12,634 bases of DNA from GCA-020356105 sp041602815 (GTDB lineage Bacteria; Pseudomonadota; Alphaproteobacteria; UBA8366; JADFVY01). The translations under genes and the position numbers were made by a program. A model generated the notes under the pieces. That model searched no databases, had not been told where the DNA came from, and worked only from the letters and a program-made list of their open reading frames with translations. Positions 6,857 through 12,634 of this stretch are shown here, in pieces. The stretch is from the NCBI GenBank assembly GCA_041602815.1, contig JBFIFO010000120.1:1-12634 (forward strand). The letters are read 5' to 3'. Within the stretch, counting starts at the first letter, position 1. The number at the start of each line of letters is the position of its first letter.

Positions 6857-7639
6857 TCAAACCCGACCGTTCCGCGTGTCTTGCATCCGCCCGGACGGCC
6901 GTTCCCGCCAGTCGCCGAGCGCGGACTGCCAGCACGCCAGTGCTGCCAGTGCCGCCGTGTCGGCTCGAAGGATACGGGGCCCCAGGCCGACGGCAGTAAC
7001 AAAGGGGAGATTCCGTAACGCGTCAAGCTCCGTCTGCTCGAATCCGCCCTCCGGTCCGGTCAGGATCGCGCAGGGCTCGGAGGGACCGAGTTCAGTCAGA
7101 ACATCCCGAATCGGTGCGGCGGACCCGCTCTCGGCACACATCAGGATCCTGCGGCCGTCCGGCCAGCTGTCGAGAATACGCCCGAGCGGCGCAGCCTCGC
7201 GGACCTCCGGTACCGTAAGCCGTCCGCATTGCTCGGCCGATTCGATCGCGTTCGCCGCCATGCGCTCGCGCCGGACCCTCTCCACGATGGTGCGACGGGT
7301 AATCGCCGGAACCAGTGCGGAGACCCCCAACTCGGTGGCCTTCTGCACCAGAAAATCGAGCGCGGCGCGCTTGACCGGGGCAAACACAAGCCACAGGTCG
7401 GTCTCGGGCGTCTGCTCGCGCAGCCGGGTTTCGATCGAAAGCAAGATGACGTTCTTGGCCAGCGATTCGATTCGTGCGCGCCATTCGCCGTCACGCCCGT
7501 TGAACAGCGCAATCGTCGCACCGGGCGTGAGCCGCAGCACGTGTGCGAGGTAATGAGACTGGCCGCGTCCGAGCGTCACCGGCGCTCCCGCGGCGAGCTT
7601 ATCTTCCACGAATAGCCTGGTCTCGATCTTCTGCTCCAT
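6857..7639 (-). CDS. rsmE: 16S rRNA (uracil-1498-N3)-methyltransferase RsmE
   Basis: RsmE methylates N3 of U1498 in 16S rRNA using S-adenosylmethionine (EC 2.1.1.193). The 260-residue product has an N-terminal PUA-like domain (about 5-75, beginning TRLFV) and a C-terminal SPOUT knot domain. The knot carries the expected motifs ATELGV (101-106), EQCGR (136-140), LTGPEGGF (193-200) and LGPRILRADTA (219-229). The ATG at 7639 has AAGGG 6 bases upstream. An in-frame ATG at 7666 has GGAG directly abutting it and is less likely. It is followed after 5 bases by gshA and is divergent from ubiA across 68 bases. Rhodospirillales-type genomes often keep rsmE, ubiA and gshA together, as I recall. Confidence 0.94.
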   Translation of the reverse strand: MEQKIETRLFVEDKLAAGAPVTLGRGQSHYLAHVLRLTPGATIALFNGRDGEWRARIESLAKNVILLSIETRLREQTPETDLWLVFAPVKRAALDFLVQKATELGVSALVPAITRRTIVERVRRERMAANAIESAEQCGRLTVPEVREAAPLGRILDSWPDGRRILMCAESGSAAPIRDVLTELGPSEPCAILTGPEGGFEQTELDALRNLPFVTAVGLGPRILRADTAALAALACWQSALGDWRERPSGRMQDTRNGRV

Positions 7640-7707
7640 GCTTCGCCCTTCGGCCGCCCGTATCATCTCCGCTTGTCGCGCCGTTGCAGCGGCGGCAAGA
7701 TTATCCC

Positions 7708-8646
7708 ATGAATGACGGGGCACCAAGGCGTGCCGACGCCTCCGACATCCCGCGCGCCGGCTGGGTCGACCGGCTCGTTCCGGCGCCGTTGCAGCCCTGG
7801 ATCCGCCTGGCGCGCCTGGACCGCCCGATCGGCACATGGCTGCTGCTGCTGCCCTGCTGGTGGAGTGTGGCCCTGGCCACCGCCACCCAGCCGGAGCCCG
7901 CCTGGCCGGATCCCCTTTTCATCCTGCTGTTCGCGGTCGGCGCCACGGTAATGCGCGGCGCCGGCTGCACGTGGAACGACATCACCGACCGGGAATACGA
8001 CGGCAGGGTCGCGCGGACCGCGATGCGACCGATCCCGAGCGGCCAGGTCACCGTCCGCGGCGCGCTCGTGTTCATGGGCCTCCTCATGGCGACGGGGCTT
8101 GCCGTCCTTTTGCCCTTCAACCCATATGCGATCGCCGTCGCCGCGGCGTCACTGTTGCTGGTCTTCCCCTACCCCTTCATGAAGCGGATCACCTGGTGGC
8201 CGCAGGCCTGGCTCGGCCTCACCTTCAACTGGGGCGCGCTGGTCGGTTGGGCGGCCGTTGCCGGTAGCCTCGCCGCTGCGCCGCTCCTGATGTACGCGGC
8301 GGGGTTTTTCTGGACGCTCGGCTACGATACGATTTACGCCCACCAGGACAAGGAGGACGACGCCCTGATCGGCGTGAAGTCCTCGGCGCGCCGGCTCGGC
8401 GCCCGGACCCGGCCCTTCCTCTGGCTCTTCTACGGTCTGACAGTCATGCTGCTGGCCGCGTCGGGCTGGTCCGCGGGGCTCGCATGGCCGTTCTATGCGG
8501 GCCTCGCGGCCGCCGCGATCCAGCTCGCCTGGCAGGCGGCGGCGGTCGACATTGATTCGCCCGGCGACTGCCTTGCGAAATTCAAATCCAACAAATGGTT
8601 TGGCTTCGCCCTGATGGCCGGGATCGTGGCGGCCGGTCGACTCTGA
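7708..8646 (+). CDS. ubiA: 4-hydroxybenzoate polyprenyltransferase
   Basis: UbiA attaches the polyprenyl tail to 4-hydroxybenzoate in the inner membrane, an early step of ubiquinone synthesis (EC 2.5.1.39). The 312-residue product shows RLDRPIGTWLLLLPCWW near the N terminus and the first aspartate-rich motif NDITDREYD (90-98), followed by RTAMRPIPSG. The second motif is YDTIYAHQDKEDD (206-218), followed by IGVKSSARRLG. These bind Mg-diphosphate of the prenyl donor. Around eight to nine membrane helices are evident. The ATG at 7708 is chosen because the conserved region begins soon after. The ribosome site (GGCGGCAAG) is poor. The frame is open 55 codons upstream, but that stretch is antisense to rsmE and does not look like protein. 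The gene ends 20 bases from the convergent DUF302 gene, with no clear terminator between them. Confidence 0.95.
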   Translation: MNDGAPRRADASDIPRAGWVDRLVPAPLQPWIRLARLDRPIGTWLLLLPCWWSVALATATQPEPAWPDPLFILLFAVGATVMRGAGCTWNDITDREYDGRVARTAMRPIPSGQVTVRGALVFMGLLMATGLAVLLPFNPYAIAVAAASLLLVFPYPFMKRITWWPQAWLGLTFNWGALVGWAAVAGSLAAAPLLMYAAGFFWTLGYDTIYAHQDKEDDALIGVKSSARRLGARTRPFLWLFYGLTVMLLAASGWSAGLAWPFYAGLAAAAIQLAWQAAAVDIDSPGDCLAKFKSNKWFGFALMAGIVAAGRL

Positions 8647-8666
8647 ACGCCGGGCGCCAGACGGCC

Positions 8667-9053
8667 TTACACCTTGTCGATGACCTTCTTCAGCAGGTCC
8701 TGGACGGTGGTCGCGATCTCCCCGAGCTTCGGGTTGTCGATCGCCGCCATGGAGGCGATCGGATCCACTGCCGACACCTCCACCTTGCCGTCAGCAGTCC
8801 CTTGCAGAATGACGTTGCACGGCAGCATCGTCCCGATCTTGTCCTCCGACTGGAGCGCCTGATAGGCATAGTGGGGGTTGCAGGCCCCGAGGATCGTGTA
8901 AGGCTTGAAATCGACGTCGAGCTTCTTCTTCAGGGTCGCCTTTACGTCGATCGTCGTCAGGACGCCGAACCCTTCGCTCTGCAGCGCGGCGGTCACGTCC
9001 TCGATGGCCTTGTCGAAGGGCCGGTCGATCGTCTTGCTGAAATGATACGTCAT
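8667..9053 (-). CDS. DUF302 domain protein
   Basis: This small 128-residue protein is essentially a single DUF302 domain, a family of unknown function with a compact alpha/beta fold. It begins with the usual FSKTIDRPFDKAIEDVTAALQ-type segment (5-25). It carries the two family marks ILGACNPHYAYQAL (54-67, Cys58) and MLPCNVIL (76-83, Cys79). The two cysteines are common in the family and could be redox-active or metal-binding, but that is not established. No signal peptide is seen from the chosen start. The ATG at 9053 has AGAGG 4 bases upstream. An upstream in-frame start at 9146 would add 31 residues that overlap the proposed promoter and look non-coding. It is divergent from the DUF2914 gene. 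Confidence 0.85.
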   Translation of the reverse strand: MTYHFSKTIDRPFDKAIEDVTAALQSEGFGVLTTIDVKATLKKKLDVDFKPYTILGACNPHYAYQALQSEDKIGTMLPCNVILQGTADGKVEVSAVDPIASMAAIDNPKLGEIATTVQDLLKKVIDKV

Positions 9054-9115
9054 GGTGCCTCTCGTCGGTACCTCGATGGGGGTAAAGCTGCACCGGACGG
9101 CGCAGGGTTGTCTGA

Positions 9116-9143
9116 CATATAGGATTGCCGGGCCGCTTGTCAC
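9116..9143 (-). promoter_or_regulatory. Candidate promoter for the DUF302 gene
   Basis: On the minus strand, GTGACA (9143-9138) and TATATG (9121-9116) are separated by 16 bases and match the -35 and -10 consensus at 5 and 4 of 6 positions. Transcription would start near 9109, about 55 bases before the DUF302 ATG. The CtrA-type motif at 9160-9174 would lie just upstream of the -35. Confidence 0.45.
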
Positions 9144-9159
9144 CACCGCAAACGGAGCA

Positions 9160-9174
9160 TTAAGGGCCGATTAA
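9160..9174. promoter_or_regulatory. Second CtrA-type binding site (TTAA-N7-TTAA)
   Basis: TTAA-GGGCCGA-TTAA is an exact full-site match. It lies in the 173-base region between the divergent DUF302 and DUF2914 genes: 52 bases before the DUF2914 ATG and about 17 bases upstream of the proposed DUF302 -35. It could serve either gene. Together with 4347-4361 it accounts for every TTAA I could find in the window. Confidence 0.5.
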
Positions 9175-9226
9175 TCTGTATCGGTTACACAGGAGGATGT
9201 TTTGCCGAACATGGAGGAAGGACCTG

Positions 9227-9622
9227 ATGAAACGGCTTATCGGTACGCTTGCAGTCCTCGCAGTAGTTGCCGTCGCGACGGGACCGGCGGTTGCGGCGGA
9301 AGGCACCATATCGCGCGCCCAGTTCACCTCGGCGGTTCTCGACCGCGAGCCTGTTGACGAAGTCACCAGCGTCAACAGCGACACCGGGAGCGTTTTCTTC
9401 TTTACCGAGTTCCGGAATTTCGAAGGCACCACGGCGACGCATCGCTGGATCTACAACGACGAGGTCCGGTTCGAGCTGTCCTTCAAGATCCGCGGGTCGC
9501 GCTGGCGCGTGTACTCGCAGAAGACCCTGCCGCCGGAATGGCTCGGTGCTTGGAAGGTTGAAATCGTCGCCGAGGACGGCAGCATCCTGGGAACCCACGT
9601 CCTCCAGCACGCCGGCTCCTGA
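9227..9622 (+). CDS. Exported DUF2914 domain protein
   Basis: This 131-residue protein has a signal peptide (1-24, basic MKR, hydrophobic core, AVAA end) and then almost only a DUF2914 domain, function unknown. The family pattern is clear: VFFFTEF (56-62), THRWIYNDEV (71-80), SRWRVYSQKTLPP (91-103) and LGAWKVEIVAEDGSILGTHVL (106-126), ending just after the domain. The likely site of action is the periplasm. In other bacteria this domain is often attached to larger membrane or regulatory proteins; here it stands alone. The ATG at 9227 is supported by GGAGGAAGGA just upstream. An in-frame ATG at 9197 abuts its own AGGAGG with no spacing and would spoil the signal peptide. The CtrA-type site lies 52 bases upstream. 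The gene is convergent with the gene at 9647-10429. Confidence 0.82.
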   Translation: MKRLIGTLAVLAVVAVATGPAVAAEGTISRAQFTSAVLDREPVDEVTSVNSDTGSVFFFTEFRNFEGTTATHRWIYNDEVRFELSFKIRGSRWRVYSQKTLPPEWLGAWKVEIVAEDGSILGTHVLQHAGS

Positions 9623-9650
9623 TCCGCCGGAGTTGCCCGGCCCGGATCAG
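9619..9650. terminator. Hairpin spanning both stop codons of two convergent genes
   Basis: CTGATCCG (9619-9626) pairs exactly with CGGATCAG (9643-9650). An inner CCGG/CCGG stem (9627-9630 with 9637-9640) extends it. The stem contains the TGA stop of the DUF2914 gene (9620-9622) and, on the other strand, the TGA stop of the opposing gene (9647-9649). On the plus strand a short TTTT follows 8 bases later; on the minus strand there is no T run. A shared bidirectional terminator is the natural reading. Confidence 0.5.
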
Positions 9651-10429
9651 ACCTCCAGTTTTCGGGCCGGGTGGGCGAACGGCACGGCGTCGGTCGCGAT
9701 CGCCGCGCTGCAGGCAGCGCGGAAGCCCGCGTCGTCGACCAGTCTGACGACGAAATCCACCGGATCGGCTGTCGGCGAGACGCGCCGGCGCACGATATCC
9801 AGGACCTCCGCCGTTGTCAGTGCCCGTGGACGCCGGCCCTCGGCCGGTGCCGCGGCCATCGCTACCGCCGTCCCGTCATGCAGCAGATGCCCGTGCTGAC
9901 TGACATACAGGTGGACGTCACTGAGGCGCGAGCCGCAGTCCAACGCTAGGTCGATATCCTCGATCACGGCGTATCGGTAGTTGGCGGCGCGCAGCTCGGT
10001 GTCGTGCATGATGGCGAGCTGGCGGTCGTCGAGCCAGGTTACCGACAGGGTGACCCCGGTGCCGGGCGCATGTTGCAGCATCGCCGGCACCGCACCGTAG
10101 GCCGTGATATGGGCCGAATAATAGACGTCGAAGTCGGCCAGCCGCGCACGCTGCACCGGGATCTCGCCGGACTCAGCGAATTTCCGGGTCAGTTGTTGCG
10201 GCGACTGGTTGGAGCCGATCGCCAGGACCGGCGTCCGTCCGGCCCGGGCGGCCGGGTCGAACTCGGCGATCGCACCGCCCCGCCAGAGAAATGATCCTGC
10301 CGGAATCGCGTACGGATAGTCGCGCGCCCGCGACAGCTTCGCGGCGCGCTCGGGCGACGTGCCGGATGTCATCGGACCGTCCGGAGATCGGCCGACGGGG
10401 TCCGCGCGATATGCCGTCTCTTCCCGCAT
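9647..10429 (-). CDS. Uncharacterised protein with a gamma-glutamylcyclotransferase-like signature
   Basis: I do not recognise this gene with confidence. The 260-residue product has PVLAIGSNQSPQQL (67-80), reminiscent of the YGSN glutamyl-binding loop of the GGCT/AIG2-like fold. Next comes YGAVPAMLQHAPGTGVTLSVTW (111-132) and LDDRQLAIMHDTELRAANYRYAVI (133-156), which follow the order and spacing of GGCT strands and the LDxxE...Y segment. The position equivalent to the GGCT catalytic Glu appears to be Gly125, so the classic reaction may not occur. The C-terminal third (about 165-260) has no match that I know. No signal peptide or membrane helix is seen. The start is uncertain: ATG 10429, ATG 10372 (241 residues) and GTG 10456 all have poor ribosome sites, and the first 35 residues look low in conservation. 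The coding region itself is well supported by position between convergent and divergent neighbours. Confidence 0.6.
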   Translation of the reverse strand: MREETAYRADPVGRSPDGPMTSGTSPERAAKLSRARDYPYAIPAGSFLWRGGAIAEFDPAARAGRTPVLAIGSNQSPQQLTRKFAESGEIPVQRARLADFDVYYSAHITAYGAVPAMLQHAPGTGVTLSVTWLDDRQLAIMHDTELRAANYRYAVIEDIDLALDCGSRLSDVHLYVSQHGHLLHDGTAVAMAAAPAEGRRPRALTTAEVLDIVRRRVSPTADPVDFVVRLVDDAGFRAACSAAIATDAVPFAHPARKLEV

Positions 10430-10479
10430 CGGCACAGACCTAACATACGTCTGCACTCGATTGAAGCGCGGTCATCCCC

Positions 10480-10510
10480 TTGACGCCGCAGCCGCTAGGG
10501 TCTGTATAGG
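10480..10510 (+). promoter_or_regulatory. Candidate promoter for ubiD
   Basis: TTGACG (10480-10485) and TATAGG (10505-10510) are 19 bases apart, matching consensus at 5 and 4 of 6 positions. The start of transcription would be near 10517, giving a leader of about 20 bases before the ubiD ATG. The spacing is longer than ideal, which limits confidence. Confidence 0.4.
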
Positions 10511-10538
10511 ACCGGAACCCGAGCCCGGACCCGGAACC

Positions 10539-12047
10539 ATGTCCTATTCCTCCCTGCGCGACTTCATCCACCATCTGGAATCGAGCGGTCAGCTCGTGCG
10601 GGTCTCCGCCCCGGTCTCGCCGGAGCTGGAGATGACCGAAATCCAGACGCGGCTGCTCGCGACACAGGGCCCGGCGGTGCTGTTCGAGAACGTGGTCGGC
10701 CGCGATGGGCGAAGCTATGAGATGCCGGTGCTGGCCAATCTGTTCGGCACCGTCGAGCGCGTCGCCATGGGCATGCAGCGTGCGCCGCACCAACTGCGTG
10801 AGTTGGGCGAGACGCTCGCCCTGCTGCGCCAGCCGGAGCCACCGGGCGGCTGGCGCGAGGCTATCGACATGCTGCCGATGGTCAAGACGGTGATGGCGAT
10901 GAAGCCGAAGACGACCGGCCGGGCGGCGTGCCAGGAGGTCGTGCTGCAGGGCGACGAGATCGATCTCGCCAGGTTGCCGGTCCAGACCTGCTGGCCGGGC
11001 GAGCCGGCGCCGCTGATCACTTGGCCGCTGGTGGTGACCAAGGGGCCTGGCCGGCACCGCACCGACGACCACAATCTCGGCATCTACCGCATGCAGGTCA
11101 CCGGCCGCGATACGACGCTTATGCGCTGGCTGAAGCATCGCGGCGGCGCCCAGCACCACGCCCGCTGGAAGGCGGAGCGGACGGAACCGTTCCCGGTCGC
11201 CGCGGTGATCGGGGCGGACCCGGGCACCCTGCTGGCGGCGGTGACGCCCGTGCCCGACACGCTGTCGGAGTACCAGTTCGCCGGGCTGCTGCGCGGCAGC
11301 AAGGTGGAGCTTGTCGACTGCAAGACGGTGCCGCTGAAGGTCCCGGCCGATGCCGAGATCGTGCTGGAAGGGCACGTCTCGCCGGATGAGGTCGCGGAAG
11401 AGGGTCCTTACGGCGACCACACCGGCTACTACAACGCGGTCGAGAAGTTCCCGGTGTTCCGCATCTCGGCGATGACCATGCGGCGCGACCCGATCTACCT
11501 GACCACCTTCACCGGCCGCCCGCCGGACGAGCCGAGCGTCCTCGGCGAAGCGCTGAACGAGGTGTTCATTCCGTTGCTGCAGCAGCAGTTCCCCGAGATC
11601 GTCGATTTCTGGCTGCCGCCCGAGGGCTGTTCGTACCGCATCGCGGTCGTATCGATGAAGAAGGCCTATCCGGGCCACGCCAAGCGGGTAATGATGGGTG
11701 TCTGGTCCTATCTGCGCCAGTTCATGTACACGAAATGGGTCATCGTCGTGGACGACGACATCGATGCGCGCGACTGGAAGGACGTGGCCTGGGCGATTTC
11801 GACGCGCATGGACCCGGCGCGCGATATCACGCTGGTCGAGAACACGCCGATCGACTACCTCGACTTCGCGGCACCCGAATCCGGTCTCGGTTCGAAGATC
11901 GGGCTCGATGCGACCGACAAGTGGCCGCCGGAAACGAAGCGCGAATGGGGCCGCAAGATCCGCATGGACGACAAGGTGGTCGACAAGGTCTCGGCAATGT
12001 GGCCGGAGCTCGGCCTGCCGGGCGCCGGCAAGCCCATCTGGAAATAG
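10539..12047 (+). CDS. ubiD: UbiD 3-polyprenyl-4-hydroxybenzoate decarboxylase
   Basis: UbiD removes the carboxyl group from prenylated 4-hydroxybenzoate in ubiquinone synthesis (EC 4.1.1.98). It uses prenylated FMN made by UbiX, which is not in the window. The 502-residue product matches the E. coli UbiD type in length and motifs: DDHNLGIYRMQ (176-186, Asn179 as metal/cofactor ligand) and RDTTLMRWLKHRGGAQHH. The active-site stretch is EEGPYGDHTGYYN (287-299) with Glu288 and Asp293, followed by FTGRPPDEPSVLG, PPEGCSYRIAV, GHAKRVMMGVWS and VENTPIDYLDFA. The ATG at 10539 begins the conserved SLRDFIHHLE segment. It has only GGA as a ribosome site. The frame is open 60 codons upstream, but that stretch is antisense to the neighbouring gene. 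It is divergent from the 9647-10429 gene and followed by pmbA after 128 bases. Confidence 0.96.
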   Translation: MSYSSLRDFIHHLESSGQLVRVSAPVSPELEMTEIQTRLLATQGPAVLFENVVGRDGRSYEMPVLANLFGTVERVAMGMQRAPHQLRELGETLALLRQPEPPGGWREAIDMLPMVKTVMAMKPKTTGRAACQEVVLQGDEIDLARLPVQTCWPGEPAPLITWPLVVTKGPGRHRTDDHNLGIYRMQVTGRDTTLMRWLKHRGGAQHHARWKAERTEPFPVAAVIGADPGTLLAAVTPVPDTLSEYQFAGLLRGSKVELVDCKTVPLKVPADAEIVLEGHVSPDEVAEEGPYGDHTGYYNAVEKFPVFRISAMTMRRDPIYLTTFTGRPPDEPSVLGEALNEVFIPLLQQQFPEIVDFWLPPEGCSYRIAVVSMKKAYPGHAKRVMMGVWSYLRQFMYTKWVIVVDDDIDARDWKDVAWAISTRMDPARDITLVENTPIDYLDFAAPESGLGSKIGLDATDKWPPETKREWGRKIRMDDKVVDKVSAMWPELGLPGAGKPIWK

Positions 12048-12080
12048 CCGAGTGTGTCCCGATACGGGAATCGGAGACGC

Positions 12081-12100
12081 GCCGCTGGCCTCGCAGCGGC
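12081..12100. other. Hairpin after ubiD
   Basis: GCCGCTG pairs exactly with CAGCGGC across the loop GCCTCG, 33 bases after the ubiD stop. No T run follows; the next bases are AGGATAGC. It could end the ubiD transcript with help from Rho, or be a stem in a ubiD-pmbA transcript. Just downstream is the CTATATA element at 12108-12114, a possible -10 for pmbA with no clear -35. Confidence 0.4.
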
Positions 12101-12122
12101 AGGATAGCTATATAGGTTTGGG

Positions 12123-12150
12123 TGCGGCGTGACCGGCCCGCAGCGCCGCA
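12123..12150 (+). other. Hairpin in the pmbA leader
   Basis: TGCGGCG pairs exactly with CGCCGCA across a 14-base loop, ending 25 bases before the pmbA ATG. If transcription starts near the CTATATA element at 12108-12114, this stem would sit at the very 5' end of the pmbA mRNA. The role is unknown. Confidence 0.3.
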
Positions 12151-12175
12151 TGCCCGCAACCGGACACCGACCGCC

Positions 12176-12634
12176 ATGCCAAAACACCCCTCGCAGACCG
12201 CCCTGTCGGATACCGACGACGCCCTGAACCTGCTCGATGACCTGATCGGGATGGCCAAGGCGCGCGGCGCCGATGCGGCGGATGCCCTTCTGGCCAACGG
12301 TGTGTCGCTGTCGGTGGCGCAGCGCCTTGGGCGCCAGGAAAAACTCGAACGGGCGGAAGGCAACGACCTCGGCCTGCGCGTCCTGGTCGGCAAGAAACAG
12401 GCGATCGCGTCGTCGAACGACTGGACGCAGGACAGCCTCGGCGAGCTCGTCGAGCGGGCCCTGGCGATGGCCGCCGCCGTGCCGGACGATCCGTATTGCG
12501 GCCTGCCGGGGCCCGACGAGATCTTCGCCGGCCCGCTGATCGACCCGGAGATCTGCGACGACACCGAGCCCGACGTCGAGGCGCTGACGAAACGGGCGAA
12601 GATCTGCGAGGACGCCGCGCGGGCGGTCGAGGGG
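12176..12634 (+). CDS. pmbA: PmbA (TldE) subunit, N-terminal part (runs off the right edge)
   Basis: PmbA is the non-catalytic partner of TldD in the cytosolic TldD/PmbA peptidase. The first 153 residues are visible. They show the family's N-terminal domain: LLDDLIGMAKARGADAADALL (19-39), then LSVAQRLGRQEKLERAEGNDLGLRVLVGKKQAIASSNDW (45-83), matching the PmbA pattern of a strand pair followed by G-x-R-V and a conserved SS/ND turn. The frame is open to the edge of the window. The ATG at 12176 is the only reasonable start, with a weak GGA 9 to 10 bases upstream. Because tldD is also in this window and has the zinc motif, this copy is assigned as PmbA rather than a second TldD. The missing C-terminal half would confirm it by lacking HExxxH. 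Confidence 0.9.
   Translation, partial: MPKHPSQTALSDTDDALNLLDDLIGMAKARGADAADALLANGVSLSVAQRLGRQEKLERAEGNDLGLRVLVGKKQAIASSNDWTQDSLGELVERALAMAAAVPDDPYCGLPGPDEIFAGPLIDPEICDDTEPDVEALTKRAKICEDAARAVEG

Noticed and set aside
9211..9357. Small open frame of about 48 codons starting at ATG 9211
   Set aside because: It overlaps the DUF2914 gene in another frame, its nearest strong ribosome site is 14 bases away, and the product is Cys/Arg-rich noise.
10511..10538. Short imperfect repeat of CCGGAACC/CCGGAC before ubiD
   Set aside because: Too short and GC-simple to distinguish from chance, and it overlaps the weak ribosome site region.
10440..11678. A 412-codon open frame antisense to ubiD
   Set aside because: It covers the ubiD coding region, which has full family motifs. 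The antisense product has no recognisable domain and the composition of a shadow frame.
1..12634. CRISPR arrays, tRNA or rRNA genes, insertion sequences, att sites, defence or toxin modules
   Set aside because: I looked on both strands and saw no spaced direct repeats, no terminal inverted repeats with a transposase, no RNA gene signatures, and no gene of such families. All well-supported genes are housekeeping or domain-of-unknown-function types.

Overview
The window looks like a stretch of core chromosome from a high-GC alphaproteobacterium, probably Rhodospirillales-like. That placement is inferred from the protein types: an aa3-type cytochrome c oxidase, the plant/alphaproteobacterial form of glutamate-cysteine ligase, DUF3422, UbiA/UbiD and TldD/PmbA. 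It also rests on two CtrA-type sites, a regulator restricted to alphaproteobacteria. No sequence search was possible, so the genus is not claimed. Thirteen protein genes account for nearly all the DNA. I see no tRNA or rRNA, CRISPR array, insertion sequence, phage gene, toxin module or defence gene.

Left part (1-2705): the start of ctaD (oxidase subunit I) and the complete ctaC (subunit II) read leftward. Ahead of ctaC is a 265-base gene-free leader with a sigma70-like promoter, a perfect 10-bp hairpin, a RegA/RegR-like palindrome and an FNR/FixK-like box. The FNR-like box overlaps the stop codon of the next leftward gene, a DUF3422 membrane-anchored protein.

Middle (2706-8646): tldD (zinc peptidase) and an AEC-family permease read rightward, separated by a 207-base gap that holds a perfect CtrA-type motif and two GC hairpins. 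Convergent to them is a tight leftward pair, rsmE then gshA (16S rRNA methylation and the first step of glutathione synthesis). Divergent from rsmE is ubiA (ubiquinone prenyltransferase).

Right part (8647-12634): a leftward DUF302 gene and a rightward exported DUF2914 gene diverge across a region with the second perfect CtrA-type motif. DUF2914 converges on an unrecognised leftward gene with a fold signature resembling gamma-glutamylcyclotransferase, and a hairpin spans both stop codons. Then ubiD (ubiquinone decarboxylase) and the start of pmbA, the partner of tldD, read rightward.

Functionally the window is about aerobic respiration (oxidase, ubiquinone), redox and thiol balance (gshA) and peptide processing (tldD/pmbA). 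I do not see a previously undescribed gene system. The most informative signals are regulatory. In a visual scan, the only four TTAA tetramers fall into two pairs, each with exactly 7-bp spacing and each between genes. The ctaC leader carries two oxygen/redox-type motifs. The uncharacterised gene at 9647-10429 is the best candidate for new biochemistry.
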